Below the pieces are notes generated by a model, which saw only the letters and a list, made by a program, of their open reading frames with translations, was not told the DNA's origin and ran no database searches. A stretch of 17,129 nucleotides of DNA from an uncultured Clostridia bacterium (GTDB lineage: Bacteria; Bacillota; Clostridia; Oscillospirales; Oscillospiraceae): the NCBI GenBank assembly GCA_937915065.1, contig CALDMR010000198.1, forward strand, positions 1 to 17,129, given 5' to 3'. Of the stretch, positions 1 through 6,536 are shown one piece after another. The stretch's first letter is position 1. Every line of letters starts with the position of its first letter. Made by a program: the position numbers and the translations under genes.

Positions 1-1193
1 GCCACCGCGTGGATGGCCGCGCCAAGAACGAGATCCGTCCCCTGGCTTCCGAAGTGGGCGTGCTGCCCAGAACCCATGGGTCCGGCCTGTTTACCCGCGG
101 CCAGACCCAGGTGCTCAGCGTTTGCACTCTGGACACCCTGTCTGCGGCCCAGAAGCTGGATACCATCTGGGAAGAGGAATCCAAGCGCTATATGCACCAC
201 TACAACTTCCCTGGCTATTCCGTGGGCGAAGCCAAGCCTGCCCGCAGCCCCGGCCGCCGCGAGATCGGCCATGGAGCCCTGGCTGAGCGGGCTCTGCTGC
301 CCGTGATCCCGCCGGTGGAGGAGTTCCCCTATGCCATCCGTGTGGTCAGCGAGGTGCTCAGCTCCAACGGTTCCACTTCTCAGGGTTCCATCTGCGGTTC
401 CACCCTGGCGCTGATGGATGCCGGTGTGCCCATCAAGGCCCCTGTGGCCGGTATTTCCTGCGGCCTGATCCAGGATGACGACGGCTCCTTCACCACCTTT
501 ATTGATATCCAGGGCGTGGAAGACTTCCACGGCGAAATGGACTTCAAGGTGGCTGGTACCAAGAAGGGTATCACTGCCATTCAGATGGACCTGAAGAATG
601 ACGGCCTGACCATGGAAATCATCCGGGAAGCGCTGGACACCACCTATGATGCCCGCTGCCAGATCCTGGATCAGATCATGCTCCCGGTGATCTCCGAGCC
701 GCGGCCCGAGGTGAGCAAGTATGCTCCCAAGATGCTGACCATGCACATTGATCCCGACAAGATCCGCGAGGTGATCGGTTCCGGCGGCAAGGTCATCCAG
801 AAGATCGTGGCCGACACCGGCGCCAAGATTGACATTGAGGACGACGGTTCCATCTTCATCTCTGCCCCCAACCCCGAAAGTTGCGATGCTGCCAAGAAGG
901 CCATCGATACCATCGTGTTTGTGCCCGAGGTGGGCAGCCTGTATTATGGCCGTGTGGTGCGCTTGATGCAGTTCGGCGCTTTTGTGGAGCTGGCTCCCGG
1001 TAAGGACGGTTTGGTTCACATTTCCAAGCTGGCCAACCACCGCGTGGAAAAGGTGGAAGACGTGTGCAAGATCGGCGATATGATGTGGGTCAAGGTGACC
1101 GAGATCGATGAAAAGGGCCGCGTGAACCTGTCCCATAAGGACGCTATGAAAGAAATTGAAGCCAAGAAGGCAGCCGGCGAAGAAATCAAGTAA
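1..1193 (+). CDS. pnp: Polynucleotide phosphorylase (PNPase), 5'-truncated by window edge
   Basis: 3'-to-5' phosphorolytic exoribonuclease of mRNA decay, working as a cytoplasmic trimer. The frame is open to the left edge (first whole codon at 3), so the N-terminal RNase PH domain lies outside; the GTG at 9 is an internal Val in the family motif RVDGR, not a start. Numbering from that Val, the second RNase PH core covers about 1-230, with RTHGSGLFTRGQTQ at 21-34 and the catalytic-site stretch MDFKVAGTKKGITA at 177-190. A KH domain follows at about 242-302 (GSGG loop 257-260), then an S1 domain at about 309-377 (QFGAFVEL). A short acidic/basic tail ends in EEIK. Domain order and motifs are those of the whole family. 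A GC-rich hairpin with a T-run lies just downstream. Identification is secure. Confidence 0.97.
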   Translation, partial: HRVDGRAKNEIRPLASEVGVLPRTHGSGLFTRGQTQVLSVCTLDTLSAAQKLDTIWEEESKRYMHHYNFPGYSVGEAKPARSPGRREIGHGALAERALLPVIPPVEEFPYAIRVVSEVLSSNGSTSQGSICGSTLALMDAGVPIKAPVAGISCGLIQDDDGSFTTFIDIQGVEDFHGEMDFKVAGTKKGITAIQMDLKNDGLTMEIIREALDTTYDARCQILDQIMLPVISEPRPEVSKYAPKMLTMHIDPDKIREVIGSGGKVIQKIVADTGAKIDIEDDGSIFISAPNPESCDAAKKAIDTIVFVPEVGSLYYGRVVRLMQFGAFVELAPGKDGLVHISKLANHRVEKVEDVCKIGDMMWVKVTEIDEKGRVNLSHKDAMKEIEAKKAAGEEIK

Positions 1194-1215
1194 TCGCTGC
1201 TGGACGAATCGCTGT

Positions 1216-1252
1216 GCGGGCGGGACGGTTTTTCCGCCCCGCCCTGCTTTTT
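1216..1252 (+). terminator. Intrinsic terminator after pnp
   Basis: GGGCGGGACGG (1218-1228) pairs with CCGCCCCGCCC (1234-1244) across a T5 loop, with one A-C mismatch, and a T-run follows at 1248-1252. It lies 24 bases after the pnp stop and only 28 bases before the next start codon. Confidence 0.8.
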
Positions 1253-1267
1253 ATGGATAGAAGACAT

Positions 1268-1274
1268 AAGGAGG
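1268..1274 (+). promoter_or_regulatory. Ribosome binding site of the Imm51-like gene
   Basis: AAGGAGG six bases upstream of ATG 1281. This strong Shine-Dalgarno fixes the start. Confidence 0.85.
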
Positions 1275-1280
1275 TACTTT

Positions 1281-1964
1281 ATGCTTTGGATTATAGGCGC
1301 TGTGATTGTGGTAGCTGTGGTGTATGTTTGCTTGCGGATTTTTCTGCAAATGCGAACCGGAACTGCGGCCCTGGCTCAGTTTGAACTGCCGGAGGATTCT
1401 GACAAAGAGTCGTTTGTAGATCCTAAAACCGGAAGGCGCTATGACAGTGCAGCTTATGAAGCGTATCTAAGCCGCATGGTACATAATATGACGGATCAGC
1501 AGATGCAGAATTTACTGAACCAATACGGTGGCCGTGATAATATTTGGAATCAAAAAATGTGCGATGCCATTCGTGTGGAGCAGGATAAGCGGGCAGATGC
1601 GGCGGAGTTGGCCGCTGAAGAGAGCGAGATCCTGGAAGAAGAGATCAACGAAGAAATTGCGCCCTTTTTCTGGGTGGTGCAGTCCACCGGTGCGTCTGTG
1701 GGTTTGAGCTGCGGAGAGTATCTGCGGGATTTGTTTGCAGAACACGGCATGACCGGCTCCGGCAGCGACTGGGACAGCCTGGCCAAAACCTTTATCAGTG
1801 AACGGGCCGACCTGCGGGGCAAGCTGCAGTTTGACTCCCAGGCAGATCTGTTTTGCGTGTATTCCCGGGACACTGCTGCGGTGAAACAGTTTGCATATGA
1901 ATTCCGTGGGGTGTGCGAAGACCGGGCGGCAGCGCAGCAGCTGTTTGAGCGGATGGCCCGGTAA
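1281..1964 (+). CDS. Membrane-anchored protein with Imm51-like C-terminal domain
   Basis: 227 residues. Residues 2-23 form one hydrophobic segment, probably an uncleaved N-terminal anchor. Residues 35-126 are polar, with a Glu-rich, probably helical stretch at about 105-126. Residues 127-226 resemble immunity protein 51 (Imm51) of bacterial polymorphic-toxin systems as I recall that family: an aromatic start (APFFWVV), then GSGSDWDSLAKTF at 159-171, then FDSQADLFCVYS at 184-195, then FAYEFRGVCED at 204-214. The start is set by AAGGAGG (1268-1274) six bases before ATG. It lies between pnp and a pnuC-like gene with no toxin gene visible, so any immunity role is inferred from the domain only. 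The first half is visibly richer in A/T than its neighbours. The gene is real; the domain call is from memory of the family pattern and needs a profile search. Confidence 0.72.
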   Translation: MLWIIGAVIVVAVVYVCLRIFLQMRTGTAALAQFELPEDSDKESFVDPKTGRRYDSAAYEAYLSRMVHNMTDQQMQNLLNQYGGRDNIWNQKMCDAIRVEQDKRADAAELAAEESEILEEEINEEIAPFFWVVQSTGASVGLSCGEYLRDLFAEHGMTGSGSDWDSLAKTFISERADLRGKLQFDSQADLFCVYSRDTAAVKQFAYEFRGVCEDRAAAQQLFERMAR

Positions 1965-1979
1965 ACGGATAGTATCCAT

Positions 1980-2018
1980 GACACAGGATGTTCCACGGGG
2001 ATGTCCTGTGTCCTTTTT
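1980..2018 (+). terminator. Terminator or attenuator directly upstream of pnuC
   Basis: GACACAGGA (1980-1988) is the exact reverse complement of TCCTGTGTC (2004-2012), and T5 follows at 2014-2018. The ribosome binding site of the next gene starts three bases after the T-run, so no promoter fits between. It may end the upstream transcript, act as a partial terminator, or be a regulated attenuator for pnuC. Confidence 0.75.
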
Positions 2019-2030
2019 GTGGAGGGAACG

Positions 2031-2729
2031 ATGAAGAAAGTAAAAGCGTTGGGGAACTATTTCTCCCGGGGAGAAAAACTGCTGTGGGGCTGCTCGGTCG
2101 CCATGATCCTTTTGTTTTTCGTGCTGTTTGACCGGGAAAACTATTTCACGCTGGGGGCGTCCCTGCTGGGGGTCACCTCGCTTATTTTTATGGCCAAGGC
2201 CAATCCCTTCGGTCAGTTTTTAATGATCATATTCAGCTTGCTGTACGGGGCGATCTCCTATACTTTTTCCTACTACGGTGAAATGATCACCTATTTGGGC
2301 ATGACGCTGCCCATGGCGGTGTTTTCCCTGGTTACCTGGATGCGCAATCCATACCAGGGGAATCATGCCGAGGTCACCGTTAACCATCTGCGCCGGGGGG
2401 AGGGAGCCTTTCTGGCGGTATTGTCTGCCGGGGTGACGGTGCTGTTTTATTTTATCCTGGCCTATTTTCACACAGCAAACCTGGTGGCGAGCACCGTTTC
2501 TGTGACCACCAGCTTTACGGCGGCCTACCTGACCTTTCGCCGCAATCCCTGGTATGCGGCCTGGTACGCGCTCAACGATCTGGTGCTGATCGTGCTGTGG
2601 GTGCTGGCCTCTTTGGAGGATTCCATGTACATCTCGGTGGCTGTATGCTTTGTCGCCTTTTTTGTGAATGATCTTTACGGTTTTATCAACTGGCGTCGGA
2701 TCGAAGCGCGGCAGAAGGATCGGAAGTGA
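2031..2729 (+). CDS. pnuC: PnuC-family nicotinamide mononucleotide/riboside (vitamin) transporter
   Basis: 232-residue polytopic membrane protein with about seven hydrophobic segments. It resembles the PnuC family, which facilitates entry of nicotinamide riboside or related vitamins (PnuT and PnuX carry thiamine and riboflavin) for trapping by a cytoplasmic kinase. Family-type features are the W-M-R-N-P-Y motif after the third or fourth segment, the following hydrophilic EVTVNHL stretch, and the C-terminal FFVNDLYGFINWRR, typical of the last helix. ATG 2031 is chosen because GGAGGG (2021-2026) precedes it; an upstream in-frame ATG at 2001 lies inside a terminator hairpin and has no ribosome binding site. 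It is followed by mnmE with almost no gap. The family is likely; the substrate is not determined. Confidence 0.82.
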   Translation: MKKVKALGNYFSRGEKLLWGCSVAMILLFFVLFDRENYFTLGASLLGVTSLIFMAKANPFGQFLMIIFSLLYGAISYTFSYYGEMITYLGMTLPMAVFSLVTWMRNPYQGNHAEVTVNHLRRGEGAFLAVLSAGVTVLFYFILAYFHTANLVASTVSVTTSFTAAYLTFRRNPWYAAWYALNDLVLIVLWVLASLEDSMYISVAVCFVAFFVNDLYGFINWRRIEARQKDRK

Positions 2730-2743
2730 GAGAAAGGATGGGA

Positions 2744-4126
2744 ATGGAAATGGATACGATTGCGGCCATTGCTACAGCCCGGGGGATGGCATCCGGCGTT
2801 GGTGTGATCCGCGGCCCCGGGGCCGTTGCGGCAGCGGCAGGGGTGACAAAGCTGTCCGGCGGCAAAACCCTGGCCGAACTGCCGGATCGGCAGCTGACCC
2901 GCTGCACCCTGCTGGACAGAACCGGCGCGGCGATCGATGATATTTTAGCGGTGGTATTCCGTGGCCCCCGCAGCTACACCGGTGAAGATGTGGTAGAGCT
3001 TCAGTGCCACGGCGCGCCGGTGGTATTGGAGGAGGCCCTGCGTGCCCTGTTTGCCGGGGGGGTTCGCCAGGCAAAGGCCGGCGAATTTACCCGGCGCGCC
3101 TTCCTGAATGGCTGCATGGATCTGACGGCGGCCGAAGCAGTGGTGGATCTGATCGACGCAGAGACGGCGGAAGAGGCTCGCAATGCGGTGGGCCAGCTGG
3201 AAGGGGCCATTGCCCGGCCGGTGGAACAGGTCTACGCCGGGCTGATGGAGCTGGCTGCCCGCTTTTATGCGGTGGTGGACTATCCCGACGAGGATATAGA
3301 GCCTTTGGGCCAGCAAGAGCTGGCCCAGACCCTGCGGCGGGGAGAAGAAACGCTGCGCACCCTGCTTGCTACGGCGGAACGGGGGCGCATTTTGAAAAAG
3401 GGAGTGCCCACGGCCATTGTGGGGCGGCCCAATGTGGGCAAATCCTCGCTGCTCAATGCGCTGGCGGGGTTTGACCGGGCCATTGTGACAGATATTCCGG
3501 GTACCACCCGGGACACCGTGGAGGAAAAGGTGCTCTGCGGCGGCGTGCTGCTGCGGCTGACGGACACGGCGGGCATCCGGGAAACGGAGGATGCCGTGGA
3601 AAAAATCGGCGTGGAGCGCTCCCGGCAGGCGCTGGAACAGGCGGATTTGGTGTTGGCTGTGGTAGACGGTTCCGGGGCGGTCACGGAAGAAGATCTCGCC
3701 ATTTTGGAGCAGGCGGCCAAGAGCGAAAAGTGGATCCTGGTCTGGTCGAAATCTGATTTGACAGCCTGTATGCCGGTTCCCTGCATGACGTTTACCCCGC
3801 CGCAGCATGCACCGGCAGCCGTTGTAGAGATATCCTCGGTGACCGGGAAGGGACTGGACGATTTGGAGCGGGCTGTGGCAGAGTTGTATCCGAGGCCGGA
3901 GGGGGCCCAGGGTACGGTCGTGACCAATGCCCGTCAAGCGGAGGCCCTGGGCCGGGCTTTGGATGCGGTGACTGCTGCACGGCAGGCTTTGGAGGGCGGC
4001 ATGACGCCGGATGTGGTGCTGACAGATGCCGAGGAGGCCATGGCCGCCCTGGGAGAGCTGACCGGCAAAACCGTGCGGGAGGATTTGGTGGAAACGATTT
4101 TCTCCCGTTTCTGTGTGGGAAAATGA
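2744..4126 (+). CDS. mnmE: tRNA uridine-5-carboxymethylaminomethyl GTPase MnmE
   Basis: 460 residues, the usual MnmE length. With MnmG it modifies C5 of wobble uridine 34 in certain tRNAs. The N-terminal formyl-tetrahydrofolate-binding domain begins MEMDTIAAIATA, followed by a helical domain containing the G domain: G1 GRPNVGKS at 227-234, G2 GTTRDT at 253-258, G3 DTAG at 274-277. The C-terminal FCVGK carries the conserved Cys457. G4 reads SKSD (335-338) instead of the usual NKxD, so the guanine-contacting Asn is replaced by Ser. The frame stays open to a GTG at 2726 overlapping the pnuC stop, but AGAAAGG (2731-2737) fits ATG 2744 best; ATG 2750 is an alternative. It is probably co-transcribed with pnuC. 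mnmG is not in the window. Confidence 0.95.
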   Translation: MEMDTIAAIATARGMASGVGVIRGPGAVAAAAGVTKLSGGKTLAELPDRQLTRCTLLDRTGAAIDDILAVVFRGPRSYTGEDVVELQCHGAPVVLEEALRALFAGGVRQAKAGEFTRRAFLNGCMDLTAAEAVVDLIDAETAEEARNAVGQLEGAIARPVEQVYAGLMELAARFYAVVDYPDEDIEPLGQQELAQTLRRGEETLRTLLATAERGRILKKGVPTAIVGRPNVGKSSLLNALAGFDRAIVTDIPGTTRDTVEEKVLCGGVLLRLTDTAGIRETEDAVEKIGVERSRQALEQADLVLAVVDGSGAVTEEDLAILEQAAKSEKWILVWSKSDLTACMPVPCMTFTPPQHAPAAVVEISSVTGKGLDDLERAVAELYPRPEGAQGTVVTNARQAEALGRALDAVTAARQALEGGMTPDVVLTDAEEAMAALGELTGKTVREDLVETIFSRFCVGK

Positions 4127-4143
4127 GAAAAATCGCTTTTTCT

Positions 4144-4169
4144 GGGGGCAACTAAAAGTTGCCCCCTTC
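4144..4169 (+). terminator. Perfect hairpin after mnmE, probable terminator
   Basis: GGGGGCAACT (4144-4153) and AGTTGCCCCC (4157-4166) form a perfect 10-bp stem with an AAA loop. The tail TTCAATT is a poor T-tract, so termination may be weak or factor-dependent. Confidence 0.6.
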
Positions 4170-4175
4170 AATTGG

Positions 4176-4204
4176 TTGCACGCTGCGCCGATATGTGGTA
4201 GGGT
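4176..4204 (+). promoter_or_regulatory. Candidate promoter for the XRE regulator
   Basis: TTGCAC (4176-4181), 17-base spacer, TAGGGT (4199-4204) with an extended -10 TGG at 4196-4198. Neither hexamer is strong, but this is the best candidate between the mnmE hairpin and the start at 4234. Confidence 0.3.
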
Positions 4205-4233
4205 GAAATCATAATTACGCGGGAGGCGAGGAT

Positions 4234-4707
4234 ATGAACGAAGAAAGAAAGGAAGAAAAGCGGCAGGAAAAGGCGGCGGTTCCGGCGGGCGAACTGATCG
4301 CCCGGCGGCGCAAAGAATTGGGCCTTTCCCAGGAGGCCCTGGCGGAAAAGCTGGATGTAAGCCGCCAGGCCGTGGCCAAGTGGGAAACGGGGCGGACTTT
4401 TCCAACGGCGGAACGATTAGCAGAATTGTGCCGGCTGCTGGAGGTTTCCCCGGCGGAGCTGCTCGGCTTTTCTGCACAGGAAGAAACGCCTGCGCCGACC
4501 AAAAAGAAACGCAGCCTGTGGACCATCCTTTTTGTCGTGGGACTGGTGCTCATATGGGGTGGCAGCGGACTCTTTTCCATCTTCAGCGCGTGCGTCGGCG
4601 CCGGGAACAACAGCTTCTGGACCTTTCTGAACCTGGGCCTTCTGTGGTGCCTGGCGTTTGCATTCGGTCTTGCGGTCCGTGCCCTTCTGAAATACAACCG
4701 CTCTTGA
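4234..4707 (+). CDS. XRE-family DNA-binding regulator with C-terminal membrane segments
   Basis: 157 residues. After a charged N-terminus, residues 20-78 are a Cro/CI-type helix-turn-helix (LIARRRKELGLSQEALAEKL, then DVSRQAVAKWETGRTFPTAE), strongly matching the XRE/HTH_3 fold. A short linker ending KKKR (90-93) leads to two hydrophobic segments at about 95-117 and 128-152, so the DNA-binding domain should be held at the inner face of the membrane. GGGAGG at 4221-4226 serves as ribosome binding site for ATG 4234. It has its own terminator at 4720-4754, so it is probably monocistronic. Target genes are unknown; the adjacent DUF1836 gene is one possibility, inferred from proximity only. Confidence 0.88.
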   Translation: MNEERKEEKRQEKAAVPAGELIARRRKELGLSQEALAEKLDVSRQAVAKWETGRTFPTAERLAELCRLLEVSPAELLGFSAQEETPAPTKKKRSLWTILFVVGLVLIWGGSGLFSIFSACVGAGNNSFWTFLNLGLLWCLAFAFGLAVRALLKYNRS

Positions 4708-4719
4708 AACATACGATCC

Positions 4720-4754
4720 GCGCCCGCTGCCCTTTGGGGCGGCGGGCGCTTTTT
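4720..4754 (+). terminator. Intrinsic terminator after the XRE regulator
   Basis: GCGCCCGCTGCCC (4720-4732) pairs fully with GGGCGGCGGGCGC (4737-4749), counting one T-G pair, and T5 follows at 4750-4754. This is a textbook terminator 12 bases after the stop. Confidence 0.9.
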
Positions 4755-4832
4755 CCGGCGGCTGGTGGGATCAGAGGAAAACTTCCACAAAAATAACATT
4801 GTTTTCCACATGATATTATATTGTATAAAATA

Positions 4833-4861
4833 TTGCGCGAAAAAGTTTATCGTGATAAAAT
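4833..4861 (+). promoter_or_regulatory. Candidate extended -10 promoter for DUF1836-prmA
   Basis: In the AT-rich gap 4780-4880, TTGCGC (4833-4838) is followed after 17 bases by TAAAAT (4856-4861), with an extended -10 TGA at 4853-4855. A second TATAAA-like box lies at 4824-4829. The region clearly looks like a promoter; which box is used is uncertain. Confidence 0.45.
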
Positions 4862-4905
4862 AAGCATATCTTAAACAGGATTTGAACATGCAAGGAGGAA
4901 GTGAC

Positions 4906-5499
4906 ATGGAGGAAATTCTGGATTTAAAGCGCCGTTTGCAGGAGCAGCGGCCCGCTTCCTGGGAAAATCTTCCGGATATTTCGCTGTATATGGATCAGGT
5001 GCTTTCTCTGATGAGCCGCCAGACCATTCATTTTGACGAGGAAGATCACCTGACTGCGGCCATGGTCAACAACTATATCAAAGACGGTGTGGCCCCCCGG
5101 GCGGAGGGAAAGCGGTACAACAAGACCCATCTAGCGTATCTGACCATGATCTGCGTGCTGAAACAGGTGCTGCCGGTGAAGGACGTGGCTTTGCTGACCA
5201 GCCGGGGCATGGAAAGCAAGAGCGTGCAGGACAGCTATGACCGCTTTTGCGCGGAGCTGAGCAGCGCCTTGAATAATGCGGCGGATCAGATGCCCGCGGA
5301 GTTGGAGGAAGACGGCCTGGCAGAAACGGCCATGAGTTTTGCCCTGCTGAGCTATGCTTTCGGCTTGTCCGCCCGCCGGATGACGGAGATCCTCCGGGCA
5401 GCAGAAGAAGGGGAATCCCCTGCCCGTAGGGAGCGGAAAAGCCGCAAAAAAACAGAGAAACATACGGGGCATGAAGATCATGCCGCCGGGGAGGAGTAA
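4906..5499 (+). CDS. DUF1836 domain-containing protein
   Basis: 197 residues, cytoplasmic, no signal peptide. Residues about 22-130 resemble DUF1836, a Firmicute family with an N-terminal MerR-like or winged helix-turn-helix look: LTAAMVNNYIKDG followed by a basic KRYNKTHLAYLTMI stretch and LKQVLPVKDV. The C-terminal 30 residues are a very basic, low-complexity tail (RRERKSRKKTEK) ending in an acidic patch. AAGGAGG at 4892-4898 selects ATG 4906 over an upstream ATG at 4888. Its stop is three bases before prmA, so the two are translated from one message. DNA binding is plausible but unproven. Confidence 0.85.
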   Translation: MEEILDLKRRLQEQRPASWENLPDISLYMDQVLSLMSRQTIHFDEEDHLTAAMVNNYIKDGVAPRAEGKRYNKTHLAYLTMICVLKQVLPVKDVALLTSRGMESKSVQDSYDRFCAELSSALNNAADQMPAELEEDGLAETAMSFALLSYAFGLSARRMTEILRAAEEGESPARRERKSRKKTEKHTGHEDHAAGEE

Positions 5500-5502
5500 T
5501 AT

Positions 5503-6462
5503 ATGAAGTGGCTGCAGCTTTGCATTGACACAGCCCGGGAGGGGCTGGATCCGCTGGAGGCGATGCTTGCCGCCCTGGGCATCGACGGCATTGAAATCGA
5601 GGATGAAGAGGACTTTAAGCAGTTTTTGGAGCACAATGAAAAATACTGGGACTATGTGGATGAAGACCTGATGGAAGAAAAGGCCGGCAAGTGCCGCATC
5701 AAGTTTTATCTGAGCGACGATGAGGAGGGCATGGCCCAGGTGGCCCATGTGCGCATGGCGATGGAACAGGTCAAGGCAGACCATCCGGACAGCGATCTGG
5801 GCCCCATGATTTTATCGCTGGAGCATGTGGAAGATGCCGACTGGGAGAATAACTGGAAGCAGTATTACCAGCCCATCGAGATCGGAGAGCGGCTGATCAT
5901 TGTGCCCGAATGGCTGCAGGCAGAAACGGGAACCCGCACGCCGCTGATTCTGGATCCGGGGCTGGCCTTTGGCACCGGCAGCCACGCCACCACCCGCATG
6001 TGCCTGAAGCAGCTGGATCAGCGCATCCGCGGCGGCGAACGGGTGCTGGATCTGGGCTGCGGCAGCGGCATTTTATCCATTGCCGCCCTGCGCCTGGGAG
6101 CCCGGGAGGCCGTGGCCTGTGATATCGATGAAAAGGCGGCGGATGTGGCCTATGAGAACGCAGCGCTCAACGGCATTGGCCGGGAGACCTATACCGTTTT
6201 GGCCGGCGATATTCTGACGGATGAGAAGCTGCGCCGGGCCATCGGCGGCGGATACCAGGTGGTGCTGGCCAATATTGTGGCGGATGTGATCATTGCGCTG
6301 GCCCCTGCGGTGCGCGGCCTGCTGGCTGAGGACGGGATCTTCCTGTGCTCCGGCATTATCGATACCCGGGCTGAAGAGGTGGCGCAGCGGCTGAAAGAGG
6401 CCGGATTGCGGATCGTGGAAACCAACACGGAAGAAGGTTGGTATGCCTTCGCCGCACAATAA
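5503..6462 (+). CDS. prmA: Ribosomal protein L11 methyltransferase PrmA
   Basis: 319 residues, the normal family length (about 290-320). It uses S-adenosylmethionine to trimethylate ribosomal protein L11. Residues 1-110 form the substrate-recognition domain (KWLQLCIDT at the start). The Rossmann-type methyltransferase fold follows, with LDPGLAFGTGSHATT at 150-164 (family signature), SAM motif I VLDLGCGSGILS at 181-192, the acidic ribose contact in ACDIDE at 205-210, and NIVAD at 257-261 (the N-I/P-P-Y-like catalytic-region motif in this family). GGGGAGGAG (5488-5496), inside the end of the upstream gene, is its ribosome binding site, and translation is coupled to the DUF1836 gene. A long terminator follows. 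Confidence 0.97.
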   Translation: MKWLQLCIDTAREGLDPLEAMLAALGIDGIEIEDEEDFKQFLEHNEKYWDYVDEDLMEEKAGKCRIKFYLSDDEEGMAQVAHVRMAMEQVKADHPDSDLGPMILSLEHVEDADWENNWKQYYQPIEIGERLIIVPEWLQAETGTRTPLILDPGLAFGTGSHATTRMCLKQLDQRIRGGERVLDLGCGSGILSIAALRLGAREAVACDIDEKAADVAYENAALNGIGRETYTVLAGDILTDEKLRRAIGGGYQVVLANIVADVIIALAPAVRGLLAEDGIFLCSGIIDTRAEEVAQRLKEAGLRIVETNTEEGWYAFAAQ

Positions 6463-6475
6463 AAATGCAAAAGAG

Positions 6476-6518
6476 AACAGCGCCCCTGCGTGATATTCAC
6501 GCAGGGGCGCTGTTTTTT
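6476..6518. terminator. Long bidirectional terminator between prmA and the convergent antiporter gene
   Basis: AACAGCGCCCCTGCGTGA (6476-6493) pairs perfectly with TCACGCAGGGGCGCTGTT (6497-6514): an 18-bp stem with a TAT loop. T6 follows on the plus strand (6513-6518); on the minus strand the tail reads CTCTTTTGC. It serves both converging genes. Confidence 0.92.
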
Positions 6519-6536
6519 ACCAGGCAGATCCCTTGC

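Noticed and set aside
2001..2030. Upstream in-frame start for the PnuC-family gene
   Set aside because: The ATG at 2001 lies in the loop of the terminator hairpin with no ribosome binding site, while ATG 2031 has GGAGGG in place.
2945..4477. 510-codon minus-strand frame opposite mnmE
   Set aside because: It is Pro/His/Arg-rich composition expected from the antisense of a GC-rich gene, crosses the mnmE terminator and the XRE gene start, and has no family features.
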